From Betaproteobacteria bacterium GR16-43 (lineage in GTDB: Bacteria; Pseudomonadota; Gammaproteobacteria; Burkholderiales; Usitatibacteraceae): a stretch of DNA of 64,000 nucleotides. The position numbers were made by a program, and so were the translations under genes. Below the pieces are notes generated by a model that worked only from the letters and a program-made list of their open reading frames with translations, ran no database searches and was not told where the DNA came from. Location: the NCBI GenBank assembly GCA_001953215.1, contig CP019169.1, positions 1,364,001-1,428,000 on the forward strand, read 5' to 3'. Within the stretch, counting starts at the first letter, position 1. The number at the start of each line of letters is the position of its first letter. Shown here piece after piece: positions 9,073 through 17,021 of this stretch.

Positions 9073-12000
9073 ATGAACATCAAGGACTATGAACTAGAAG
9101 GGCAATCGCTCTACGCCGACTTCTCGAAGACCGTCGCTTCGATCCTTGGGGTCATTTCAGCGCAAGTCCCTCGTCTTCATGTTCAGCAAATCCAATCACG
9201 AGCGAAGAAGGTCCCTTCTCTGCGCCTAAAGCTGGAAAAGCTGGGCTTGATCGACTCCGACTGTGTCGAGATGCGAGTGAAGGACCTGGCCGGATGTCGC
9301 ATCGTCTGCTACACAGACGCTGACGTGACGCGCTTCACAAGCTCTGGGGCGATGCAAGCCAATTTCGAAATCGATTGGGATCGAACAAAAATTCACCATC
9401 CAGTTCCTGATGGCAGCGGCACCGAGAATCTATTCCAGTCAATCAACTATGTGCTTCGCCTGACTGACGCGCGCATGCAGTTGCCGGAGTACTCCAGATT
9501 CGCCGGGCTCCACTGCGAGGTACAGGTCCAAACGACGCTGAAACACGCGTGGGCCGAGATGGAGCATGACCTGATCTACAAGCGGCCAGCTCTGCAAGGA
9601 TTCGGGGAGAAGCTGCTCGACGGTATTGAGGCGCGCATGCGATCAATCATGCGTGACCATCTAATGCCAGCGAGTCACGAATTTCAGAAAGTAGTCTCCG
9701 ACTTTGAGCGCATGGCGGCGGGAATAGAAATCGTGGAGGCCGGCCCAATGAAACTCCTTGGCGCCTGCTCCAACAACAATGAACGTTACGACCTCCTGGA
9801 GCGAATAGAGAATCACGTCCTTCCGTACTACGAAGACGTCACGGCCACACATCGGGATTGGCGATCAACCTTGGTAGCGTGCATCGAGTCCGCTTGGGCG
9901 ACAGAGACAAATCCAATTGCAACGCCATTCGGTGAGATCGCTGGATACAGCACTGATGCGGTTTCGGAAAAGTGCCTGCGTCTACTTCAACAAATTCAAT
10001 TTATCGACAGACCGGCCGTCGAAGAAACCTTCGACGCCCTACTTCGTCTATACCTTGGGAACAGCAATGAGAAGTGGAGACAGCGGATTCTGCGAATGGC
10101 ACATGAGTTCGCGAAGCTCGATCGGCGGGTGTGGGCCGCTGCAGGTCCCGGAGTCCAGGAGCTAGTTGTTGCCAGAGCAGAGTGTTTAGAGACCGGCGTC
10201 CTAACTGCGTCCGCTCCGCTGCTTGCCACGATGCTTTCAGATGCACTCGGCGTCGAGGTGACTGGCACCACAAGTAGCTACGAAGCAGTCTCCATACATA
10301 GCCATCACGTGCAGGCAGGTCCCGCGGTGACCAGCATACGAAGTCGCGCATTGGCAATTCTCAAGAAGACCTACCGTCTCGCCGACTCGGATCTCACGCG
10401 AAAGTTGCTTATAGATGCGCTCTTCGCCGCGACAAAGCTGCCGTATCGTGGCGTCCCGTCGGATAGCCTAGTTGAGGCGGTCCTCGAGAGTGCCGCCGAC
10501 GCAATAGAGTTCCTTGCAGCGCATGTCAACGCCATGCCGCTCCCGCTACTTGAGGCGACCGAAGACCGCGTACATGGTGTGCATCGCCAAAATAGGTTTG
10601 GAGAAGTGACCCAAGCAGACGGCCCCATTGTGGCCAAGGCAAGGGCTCGGGTTTCCGCAGCGATTGATCAGTTTCGCCAAGCTACCGCTGGCGTAGCGGA
10701 CTTCGAGGAATATTGTGTTTTGGTGGGCTTTAGATCGAACTTTCCGCCAGCTTGGGACGGTCCCAATTTTGGACCCGCCGAGGAAACGGAATACAGGAGA
10801 CGGGCGATCGACGGCTATGTTGCAGACCTCTCAGAGGCAAACTTGCCTCGTTGGGTCAATCTTCTCAAACGCTTGGCAACTTTTGAGACTGGTGACATGG
10901 CGAGCTTTCAGGGACTACGAATCCTCATGGAGGAGCTGGGGAACGCGCGAGCAGATTTGCTTCGAAGAATTCTTCTCGGCAATCATCCGGAGCTAGAGCG
11001 ATTTATTCCGACGATGTTGCACGGTCTCGCCGCGGGACCGCAGAGGGGAGTGGTGTACGAGTTCATTGACGGCTCAATCACGACGTCGACCTATCTCCCT
11101 CAGGTCACTTGGTACTTGAGCGTTGAAACCGGAGGCGACACCAACCGTCTCAAGCGTGCATTCGATGCGGCCCTGCAGTCCGACGACGAGCAATCGGTTG
11201 CGAATCTTCTCGTTGCCTCGACTTCCCCCTCAAATGGAAATAGCTCCATCGTCGAGGATGTGTTGCTTCCCGGGATTGAATACTTGTCACGCAAGGATCC
11301 TCAGTGGCGGCGCATTGGAGGCTGGACTTTTCATCTTGATCCTGCCCCCTTTCGCGATCTAACCGAGGAACAGGCACGTCGAGTTCTGAATGCATTTGTA
11401 GCCGTGAGTTCGATCGACTACCACCTAGAGGATCTACTCTCCGCAGTGGCGGTCATGAGATCACGGCAGGTCATTGAGTATTTCGAACGTCGTATCCCTT
11501 ATCGCGCTTCTGTAGACGATGGTCGATATGAGGCAATCCCGTATCAATTCCATACCCTTCACAAAGAGTTGGCTAAGCATCTCGGCCTAGTGCTTGAAGC
11601 AGTCCGGTCGTGGTCAAAAAAGTGGCCGAAAGAGTTCTCCTATCGGGCCGATCGATTTGTCGCCCTTGTATTTCCGGAATTGACTGACGAGTTGAAGGAG
11701 GCGCTTGTCGCAATAGCGCGGAATGAAGGTGAGGAGGGTGTGGAATTTCTGATTGCCATACTTGACGGTTACGAGGCGCATCCGAATACACACGAGGTCT
11801 ACAAGGAGATTGTGGCGAACTTGCCAGAAGACTCGTTGCAGCTTGGCTCCATTGAAACGCGACTCGACGCAACGGGGGTCGTACGGGGCGAGTTTGGATT
11901 CGTCGCCGCATATCAGGAAAAGAAGGACCTCATGGAGAGCTGGCTGGCGGATCCCCGCTTACGAGTAGTAGGATTCGCGAAAAGACACATCCGTACTCTG

Positions 12001-12087
12001 GAAAGAGAGATTGCCGCGGAACAGCGGCGCGCGGAGGAAAGTCATGAGTTGCGTAAGCGAAATTTTCCAAAGGAGAGCAATGAATAG
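9073..12087 (+). CDS. Large protein with N-terminal RelA/SpoT-like nucleotidyltransferase domain
   Basis: 1004 residues from the ATG at 9073 (ribosome site GGAGAG). Residues about 35-175 match the RelA/SpoT synthetase domain: SRAKKVPSLRLKLEKLG, RVKDLAGCRIVCYTDAD (68-84) and CEVQVQTTLKHAWAEMEHD (148-166). The nucleotide-stacking motif, normally GYR(S/G)xHxV, reads LFQSINYVL (120-128), and the usual QVRT is QVQT, so the active site is altered. No HD hydrolase, TGS or ACT domain follows; the remaining 800 residues are mostly helical and unrecognised. G+C and codon use are clearly lower than in neighbours, indicating transfer. It could synthesise alarmones, modify RNA like toxic small alarmone synthetases, or be inactive; a defence role is speculation. 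It lies right after the groEL terminator with no room for its own promoter there. Confidence 0.8.
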   Translation: MNIKDYELEGQSLYADFSKTVASILGVISAQVPRLHVQQIQSRAKKVPSLRLKLEKLGLIDSDCVEMRVKDLAGCRIVCYTDADVTRFTSSGAMQANFEIDWDRTKIHHPVPDGSGTENLFQSINYVLRLTDARMQLPEYSRFAGLHCEVQVQTTLKHAWAEMEHDLIYKRPALQGFGEKLLDGIEARMRSIMRDHLMPASHEFQKVVSDFERMAAGIEIVEAGPMKLLGACSNNNERYDLLERIENHVLPYYEDVTATHRDWRSTLVACIESAWATETNPIATPFGEIAGYSTDAVSEKCLRLLQQIQFIDRPAVEETFDALLRLYLGNSNEKWRQRILRMAHEFAKLDRRVWAAAGPGVQELVVARAECLETGVLTASAPLLATMLSDALGVEVTGTTSSYEAVSIHSHHVQAGPAVTSIRSRALAILKKTYRLADSDLTRKLLIDALFAATKLPYRGVPSDSLVEAVLESAADAIEFLAAHVNAMPLPLLEATEDRVHGVHRQNRFGEVTQADGPIVAKARARVSAAIDQFRQATAGVADFEEYCVLVGFRSNFPPAWDGPNFGPAEETEYRRRAIDGYVADLSEANLPRWVNLLKRLATFETGDMASFQGLRILMEELGNARADLLRRILLGNHPELERFIPTMLHGLAAGPQRGVVYEFIDGSITTSTYLPQVTWYLSVETGGDTNRLKRAFDAALQSDDEQSVANLLVASTSPSNGNSSIVEDVLLPGIEYLSRKDPQWRRIGGWTFHLDPAPFRDLTEEQARRVLNAFVAVSSIDYHLEDLLSAVAVMRSRQVIEYFERRIPYRASVDDGRYEAIPYQFHTLHKELAKHLGLVLEAVRSWSKKWPKEFSYRADRFVALVFPELTDELKEALVAIARNEGEEGVEFLIAILDGYEAHPNTHEVYKEIVANLPEDSLQLGSIETRLDATGVVRGEFGFVAAYQEKKDLMESWLADPRLRVVGFAKRHIRTLEREIAAEQRRAEESHELRKRNFPKESNE

Positions 12088-12116
12088 CCACACCATCTTT
12101 TTGGCATGATGCATCA

Positions 12117-12461
12117 ATGAAAGCCGACCCCGTCTTCCTCGTCCAGGAGCAGCTCGAGGCCTACAACGCCCGCGACCTGCAACGCTTCCTCGCCGTCTAT
12201 TCCGAATCGATCGTGGTCTATCGCATGCCGAACGCGGAGCCCGCGCTCTCCGGCAAGGCCGCGTTCTCCGACTTCTACGCGAAGAACCGCTTCAACAATC
12301 CCGCGTTGAATGCCGAGCTCGTGAGCCGCATGGCGTTCGGCAACAAGGTGATCGACCACGAGCGCATCATGGGTCTGGGCGACAAGCCGCTCGAGGCCGC
12401 GGCGGTCTACGAGATCCGCGACGGGTTGATTCAGGTCGTCTGGTTCTACTACGGGGCGTAA
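12117..12461 (+). CDS. NTF2-like/SnoaL family small protein
   Basis: A 114-residue cytoplasmic protein of the cone-shaped NTF2-like fold. The characteristic opening EQLEAYNARDLQRFLAVYSE, followed by beta strands ending AAVYEIRDGLIQVVWFYYG, matches SnoaL/steroid-isomerase-like proteins. Members are small hydrolases, isomerases or ligand binders; the substrate cannot be predicted. G+C is high, like the native genome, although it lies between two low-G+C genes. No strong ribosome site is visible. Confidence 0.75.
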   Translation: MKADPVFLVQEQLEAYNARDLQRFLAVYSESIVVYRMPNAEPALSGKAAFSDFYAKNRFNNPALNAELVSRMAFGNKVIDHERIMGLGDKPLEAAAVYEIRDGLIQVVWFYYGA

Positions 12462-12480
12462 CTTTCCTGGGGAGATTCCA

Positions 12481-13215
12481 ATGGCCCTACTGCGACTCAG
12501 CGAACAGCAAGTTGAGCAGTTTCAGGACTTGCGAGAAAACGCGATGGCGCTCCACGTGGCGTCGGTTCGAGCCCGGCCAAGTCAAATAGTGTTTGTGCTT
12601 GGGTCTCAGATTGTGCTCGTTCCGGACGAGCAGTCAACCAGGCAGATCTCCGAGATACTCCAGCAGAATTGGTTGGAGAGCACTGAGCAGCCGTTCGACG
12701 ATCAAGTACGCGTGCGCAACTTCCGTTCGTGGACAGAGAAACTGGAAGAAGCCCCTGCTCTCGTTCCTTCAAGTGAAGAGAGTTCCTACTTAGTGGTTCG
12801 AGCCGTTGGGAGCTCGTCTACCATCCCCCCAAGTCCTCCCGGTCCAGCCTATGGCCATCTGCCATTTTCAAGCACTTGTGGAGCGAACGACGTCTTCTAC
12901 CGCTGTGAACCTTGGCCAACCAGCAGGAGGGTCAATCAAGCCTCCGAGACGATTGCGGCGGGGACATTTGCTTTCCCATCCTCAGAGCTACCGTTCGTTC
13001 CCACGGGGTTCTCGGCGGTAGGGCGATACGCCCTACCAAACCTTGCTCCGGCACGATTTCGATGGGAACTGCAGCCCGTGATGGGCACGCCCATGCACTG
13101 CGGCGCATCCGTCCCGCTCTACGGTCAATCTGGAGGTGGGGTCGAAGTGTATTTCACGGGCGTCACAATCAACCGGGGGCCGATCGCCAACCCAGTGCGG
13201 CTCCCGGCTCTGTAG
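12481..13215 (+). CDS. Hypothetical protein of atypical composition
   Basis: A 244-residue protein with a good ribosome site (GGGGAG). I recognise no family. The N-terminal third is helical (ALLRLSEQQVEQFQDLRENA), the middle is Pro/Ser-rich (SSSTIPPSPPGPAYG), and the C-terminal part is beta-rich with Gly (PLYGQSGGGVEVYFTGV). It has four cysteines. No signal peptide or membrane segment. Base composition is lower in G+C than the flanking genes, like the RelA/SpoT-domain gene before it, so it may have arrived by transfer. Confidence 0.55.
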   Translation: MALLRLSEQQVEQFQDLRENAMALHVASVRARPSQIVFVLGSQIVLVPDEQSTRQISEILQQNWLESTEQPFDDQVRVRNFRSWTEKLEEAPALVPSSEESSYLVVRAVGSSSTIPPSPPGPAYGHLPFSSTCGANDVFYRCEPWPTSRRVNQASETIAAGTFAFPSSELPFVPTGFSAVGRYALPNLAPARFRWELQPVMGTPMHCGASVPLYGQSGGGVEVYFTGVTINRGPIANPVRLPAL

Positions 13216-13222
13216 CGGGAGA

Positions 13223-14020
13223 CTACGGCCCCGCGATCGGCGACAACCCCGCCTTCGTGATCGCACCCGCCGCCTCGCGCGAAGCGAGGAACTTGATCAG
13301 CGCGCGTGCAGCGTCCGCCTGCTCGACCGAGTTGGCGAGCACACCCGCGAATGTGAACCCCGGCTGCAGCTCCGCGGGAATCGCGCCGACGAAGGTGATG
13401 CCCGCGACGTGGATCAGCTCGCTCACCTGCTGGAAGCCGATCTCCGCATCGCCCCGCGCGACCACCGCTGCGACCGGTTCACCGGAGGGCGGCCCGCGCA
13501 CCTTGCGGCTCTTCGATTGGATCGCCTCCCACACGCCCAGCTTCGCGAAGAGCACGGTCGAGAGATAGGTGCCACTGCCACTGTCCGAGTACGCGATGGA
13601 TTTTGCCGAGAGCAGCGTCTTCTTGAAGGCATCGACGGTGGAGATGTCCGGCTTCGCGGCACCGGCCTTCACGACCATGCCGATCTGCGAGCGCGCGAAC
13701 TCCACCTTGGTGTCGCCCTGCACCTGGCCCTTCTTGCCGAGCTCGTCGATGGCCTTGCCGTCCATGATCACGACATCGGTCGCCTCGCCGCGCGACAGGC
13801 GCGCGGGAATCGCCTCGGGCGAATCGCCCATCGAAGGGCCGCGCGTCGTGACGACCTTGTGCCCGCTCGCGCGCTCGAACGCGGGCACCAGCTCGGAATA
13901 CGCGCCGTAGAAGCCAGCCGAGATCATGACCCGCACCTCCGCAGCCCACGCGGCCTGCATCGAGAGCAGGCCCGCGGCGAAGACCGTGGCAATGCGAAAC
14001 GCGAACGATCGAATCTTCAT
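13223..14020 (-). CDS. ModA-like periplasmic substrate-binding protein
   Basis: A 265-residue secreted protein. The signal peptide ends near MQAAWAAE. The mature part follows the type II periplasmic-binding fold of molybdate-binding proteins: VRVMISAGFYGAYSELVPAFE, RLSRGEATDVVIMDGKAID, AYSDSGSGTYLSTVLFAKLG and a C-terminal ALIKFLASREAA. This branch is common without an adjacent ABC permease, and none is seen here, so the ligand may not be molybdate. A ribosome site GAGGTGA precedes the ATG at 14020. It ends close to the convergent orphan gene and follows the GFA-family gene by about 10 bases, so the two are probably one operon. Confidence 0.85.
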   Translation of the reverse strand: MKIRSFAFRIATVFAAGLLSMQAAWAAEVRVMISAGFYGAYSELVPAFERASGHKVVTTRGPSMGDSPEAIPARLSRGEATDVVIMDGKAIDELGKKGQVQGDTKVEFARSQIGMVVKAGAAKPDISTVDAFKKTLLSAKSIAYSDSGSGTYLSTVLFAKLGVWEAIQSKSRKVRGPPSGEPVAAVVARGDAEIGFQQVSELIHVAGITFVGAIPAELQPGFTFAGVLANSVEQADAARALIKFLASREAAGAITKAGLSPIAGP

Positions 14021-14030
14021 GGGTTTCACC

Positions 14031-14423
14031 TCACAAGTACCGCGTCTCGGCCGGCGCCTGCTTGAAATTGTCGTTCTTCCCGTCGAAGTACTTGACCGGC
14101 GCCGCGGCCAGTTCCTCGACCGTCGCATCGTCGAGGCAGCTCACGTTCACCGCGACGAAGCCCTTGGTGGGCGAATGCCCGAAGACCTTGATGCCGCATT
14201 TCGGGCAGAACCTGTGGTGGATGTTCTGCGTGTTGAACTGGTAGTCGGCGAGCGTTTCCTCACCGGCCGTGACACGCAGCGCGGTCTGCGGCGCGCCGAT
14301 CAGCCACGAACGCCCCTTGCCGCAGATCGAGCAGTTGCAACGCATCGTGCCGGACGCGAGGTCCAGGTCGGCCTCGAACTTCACCGTGCCGCAGTGGCAA
14401 CTGCCGTGGTAGGTCTTTTGCAT
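14031..14423 (-). CDS. GFA/CENP-V family zinc protein
   Basis: A 130-residue protein of the family named after glutathione-dependent formaldehyde-activating enzyme. Zinc ligands are visible: GSCHCGTVKF, RCNCSICGKGRSW and HRFCPKCGIKVFG. Members bind glutathione or other thiol adducts, but only few have been shown to act on formaldehyde, so the activity here is unknown. A strong ribosome site GAGGAGG precedes the ATG at 14423. It is first of a two-gene unit with the ModA-like gene. Confidence 0.88.
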   Translation of the reverse strand: MQKTYHGSCHCGTVKFEADLDLASGTMRCNCSICGKGRSWLIGAPQTALRVTAGEETLADYQFNTQNIHHRFCPKCGIKVFGHSPTKGFVAVNVSCLDDATVEELAAAPVKYFDGKNDNFKQAPAETRYL

Positions 14424-14476
14424 GAGAGCCTCCTCAAATGTGGGTCTGCCCCTATTTTCCCCGGCTTTTCGGTCCA

Positions 14477-14505
14477 TTGCCCGGGGCGGCGGTCGAGCAG
14501 AATGG
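14477..14505 (+). promoter_or_regulatory. Possible promoter of the structured RNA
   Basis: TTGCCC at 14477-14482 and GAATGG at 14500-14505, spaced 17 bp, would start transcription at about 14511, exactly at the first base of the closing stem. The -10 is weak, so this is tentative. Confidence 0.3.
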
Positions 14506-14510
14506 TTTCC

Positions 14511-14681
14511 GTCGAGCCCGGCCGTTACCACCAGGGGATTCTCCGAAACCAAGGAAGAACCCTCGGTTGCCGACCTACAAAGCTCCTGTTGTGCGCGCCC
14601 CATTGCCGGGTGTACCTGATGGAGCAGGAAGGCGACCCCTCTTTCATCCCCATTTCGCGGGAAACCTGGTGGGGGCTCGAC
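14511..14681 (+). ncRNA. Structured RNA candidate with 6S-like architecture
   Basis: No gene lies here, but the strand folds on itself over 171 bases. GTCGAGCCC (14511-14519) plus CCACCAGG (14528-14535) pair perfectly with CCTGGTGG (14665-14672) and GGGCTCGAC (14673-14681), a 17-bp closing stem with one 8-base bulge. Inside, GGTTGCC (14565-14571) pairs with GGCGACC (14631-14637), leaving a large asymmetric bubble. GCTCC/GGAGC (14582-14586/14621-14625) and an inner stem-loop form the tip. A terminator follows at 14683-14708. A long rod with a central bubble and this length is the plan of 6S RNA, which binds RNA polymerase; I cannot confirm the family by sequence. Confidence 0.5.
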
Positions 14682-14682
14682 G

Positions 14683-14712
14683 GAAGGCCCCGCTTCGGCG
14701 GGGCCTTCTTCT
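14683..14712 (+). terminator. Rho-independent terminator after the structured RNA
   Basis: GAAGGCCCCGC-TTCG-GCGGGGCCTTC followed by a pyrimidine tract TTCTTTCT on the plus strand. On the minus strand no T-run follows, so it serves the plus-strand RNA better than the hydrolase gene ending at 14715. Confidence 0.75.
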
Positions 14713-14714
14713 TT

Positions 14715-15689
14715 CTACTTCCGCTGCCAGCGATCCGCCGTGTCGAGCATCGAGCGCGCGCCGGGTCCGTCGATCCACGCACGCGCCTGCGCGTCGTCCC
14801 GAAGATAGGCATCCCAGAACGCGGTGCTGATCGCCAGGATTGCGCGATGGTGTTTCGGGTTGCGGTCCTCCTTGTCGCCGGGCAGCGCGCGATCGGTGAA
14901 GGCCGAGTGCTCCGCACGGTCCAGCACCAGTTCGTACTTCCCGCCGGGCGGCAGCGCGGGGAATACCTCGAGGCGCGACGCTGCCGTGATGCTGCCGATC
15001 GCCGCGACATCCTTCGTCCCCGTCATCAGCAGCCACGGAATCTCCACTTTTGCAAAGGCCCCCTTCGCGCTGCCGATGCGCGGCGGGCTGGGGCTGTACA
15101 GGATCGCGGCGTCGATGCGCTTGTCGAGGGCCTTCCCCGCCAGCGGCATCGATTGCCCCGACACGCTTTGCGTCGTCACGGCGCCGAACGAGTGCCCCGA
15201 CATGCCGACATGCGCGAGGTCCATGCGCGCGCGCAGCTTCGAGCCGCTGTCCTTGTTCCATCGCTCGAGCTGGTCGAGCGTGGCATGCACATCCTCGATG
15301 CGCAGCATGAGATTCCCGGCGCTCGCGGCACTGCGCATCGCTTGCATGGCTTGCGCGGGCGGCACGCCTTTCCACACCGAGGTGTCGCTGCCGGGATGCT
15401 GCAGGAAAACCGCGACGTATCCGCGCGCGGCCCAGTGCTCGCCCATGAACGCGTTGCCCTCGCGCGATCCGCCGAGACCGTGGCTGAAGAGCACGACCGG
15501 CGCGGGCTTCGGGTCCGCGGGCAGGAAGACGCGCAGCGGAATCTCGCGCTTCCCGTTGGCGAACGCGAGATCGACTTGCTGCACGAGCCGCGCCTCGTCG
15601 ATGGCGAGGGGATCGTACGCTGCGTTCGCCGCAATGGCCGCCGCGGTTGCCACGAGCGCGGCAGCAAGCGACAGGACAGGTCTCGTCAT
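14715..15689 (-). CDS. Secreted alpha/beta hydrolase (chlorophyllase/PAF-acetylhydrolase type)
   Basis: A 324-residue exported hydrolase. Signal peptide: hydrophobic 6-22, cleavage near IAANA. The oxyanion region is VVLFSHGLGGSREG and the nucleophile is Ser167 in GMSGHSFGA; the C-terminal half carries the Asp and His candidates (LLMTGTKD, RAEHSAFTD). Family members cleave esters or short lipids in the periplasm; no specific substrate can be given. A ribosome site GGGAGG precedes the ATG at 15689. It has its own unit between the structured RNA and the divergent zinc-finger gene. Confidence 0.85.
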   Translation of the reverse strand: MTRPVLSLAAALVATAAAIAANAAYDPLAIDEARLVQQVDLAFANGKREIPLRVFLPADPKPAPVVLFSHGLGGSREGNAFMGEHWAARGYVAVFLQHPGSDTSVWKGVPPAQAMQAMRSAASAGNLMLRIEDVHATLDQLERWNKDSGSKLRARMDLAHVGMSGHSFGAVTTQSVSGQSMPLAGKALDKRIDAAILYSPSPPRIGSAKGAFAKVEIPWLLMTGTKDVAAIGSITAASRLEVFPALPPGGKYELVLDRAEHSAFTDRALPGDKEDRNPKHHRAILAISTAFWDAYLRDDAQARAWIDGPGARSMLDTADRWQRK

Positions 15690-15766
15690 GGCATTACCTC
15701 CCGCTTCAATGCTAGCGGGACGGCCGGGGGTTTCGGGACCTTGAAATGTTCTCTTACACTGTGGCC

Positions 15767-16294
15767 ATGCCACACATCTTCGAGCCCGCAGCGACCGGGC
15801 GCGCCAAGTGCCGCGGATGCGGCGTCGCCATCGCAAAGGGGGAGCTGCGCTTCGGGGAGCGCCTGCCCAACATCTTCGGGGAGGGCGAAGCCACGCACTG
15901 GTTCCACCCGAGGTGTGCCGCCTACAAGCGCCCGGAATCCTTCATCGAGGGCCTGAAGGAACCCGGGCCCGAAGTCCCCGATCGCGAGGCGCTGGAAAGA
16001 ATCGCCTTGGCCACGCAAGCCCACTCCCGGCTGCAGCGCATCGACGGCGCCGAGCGCTCTCCCAGCAGCCAGGCCAAATGCCGCCAGTGCAAGGAGCCGA
16101 TCGAGAAGGGTGCATGGCGAATCCGGCTCGTGTTCCACGAGGAGGGCAACTTCTCGCCGGGCGGCTACATCCACCTAGCATGCCGCGGCGTCTACTTCGA
16201 AGCCGACGACATCGTGGAGCAGGTCCTGCACTTCAGTCCCGCACTCGACGCCGCGGACCGGGACGCGTTGCGGGCGGCGCTCGCTACCGGCTGA
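15767..16294 (+). CDS. Protein with two PARP-type zinc fingers
   Basis: A 175-residue protein built of two related zinc-binding modules. The first has Cys15-x2-Cys18, then 28 residues, then His47-x2-Cys50 (AKCRGCGVAIAKGELRFGE ... HWFHPRC). The second repeats it: AKCRQCKEPIEKGAWRIR ... HLAC. This C-x2-C/H-x2-C spacing with the K-G-E-x-R pattern is that of PARP-type fingers, which in eukaryotes recognise DNA ends and nicks; bacterial copies are uncommon. There is no catalytic domain. No ribosome site is seen; TACACT lies 6 bases before the ATG, suggesting a leaderless mRNA. DNA binding is inferred. Confidence 0.75.
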   Translation: MPHIFEPAATGRAKCRGCGVAIAKGELRFGERLPNIFGEGEATHWFHPRCAAYKRPESFIEGLKEPGPEVPDREALERIALATQAHSRLQRIDGAERSPSSQAKCRQCKEPIEKGAWRIRLVFHEEGNFSPGGYIHLACRGVYFEADDIVEQVLHFSPALDAADRDALRAALATG

Positions 16295-16295
16295 T

Positions 16296-17021
16296 TCAGG
16301 CCGCCTTGTCGAGGCGCAACCACCGCGCTTCGTCCACGCCCTTCAGCAGTAGCCAGAGGCACAGCGACCCTTCGCCGGCCAGCACGGGCACCACCATGGC
16401 CGCGAACGTCACGTCCGCGAGCGTGGGCGCCAACACGATCGCGAAGCTGTTTACCAGGTAGCTTGCGCCCGCCACCTGCATCAGGACGCCGATCGTGCGG
16501 GGCAGGAATCCCGAGCGAAAGATGAGATGCCCCACGATCACGCACTCGACGCCGAAGAACACCAGCGTGACGCCGAAACTGTGGCTGTGCGCCTTCAGCG
16601 CGAGGCCGGCCAGCGCGTGGAGCTGGGCCGGCTCGAACGCCCCGAGGTAGGCGGCCTTGCCCAGCGGGGACAACGCGGCGAGGAGGTCGAGCGCCGTCGT
16701 CGCTTCCACCGAGAGCGTCACGACGCTGAAGAGCAGTGCCAGCAGCGCGAGGTCGCGTTGCACGGGCCGCAAGAGCAGGAAGAGGATCCACGTGAGCGGG
16801 ATGGCGCACACCAGCAATACGAGCTCCGCGGCGATGCCCGCGCGCCAAAGCGTTTCCATCGAGCGCAAGTTGGCCGCGGTCGCGGCCGCGTCGCCGGCCA
16901 CGACGATCGAGCCCCGCACGTACATCTCGCAGAAGATGCCGAGCAGGATGATCGCGAGGTAGAGCGCTCCGCCGATGCGCGCGAGGGTACGCGGCGACTT
17001 GATGTCGGGATAGTCCCTCAT
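16296..17021 (-). CDS. DUF4386 family membrane protein
   Basis: A 241-residue protein with six to seven hydrophobic segments. It starts MRDYPDIKSPRTLARIGGALYL, the typical opening of DUF4386 proteins, and contains the conserved LVLFFGVE-type segment (here LVFFGVECVIVGHLIF) and GYLVNSF-like ASYLVNSFA. The function of the family is unknown. Its ATG overlaps the stop of the upstream membrane protein gene, making it the last gene of the GntR-ABC-rhodanese operon. Confidence 0.82.
   Translation of the reverse strand: MRDYPDIKSPRTLARIGGALYLAIILLGIFCEMYVRGSIVVAGDAAATAANLRSMETLWRAGIAAELVLLVCAIPLTWILFLLLRPVQRDLALLALLFSVVTLSVEATTALDLLAALSPLGKAAYLGAFEPAQLHALAGLALKAHSHSFGVTLVFFGVECVIVGHLIFRSGFLPRTIGVLMQVAGASYLVNSFAIVLAPTLADVTFAAMVVPVLAGEGSLCLWLLLKGVDEARWLRLDKAA

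Noticed and set aside
14511..14681. SRP RNA, RNase P RNA or tmRNA as identity of the structured RNA
   Set aside because: The conserved SRP tetraloop region, the RNase P core sequences and a tmRNA tag or tRNA-like ends are not present.
14511..14681. TPP riboswitch (ACCTGATGG near 14614)
   Set aside because: Only part of one motif matches; the CTGAGA element is missing and no downstream thiamine gene exists on this strand.
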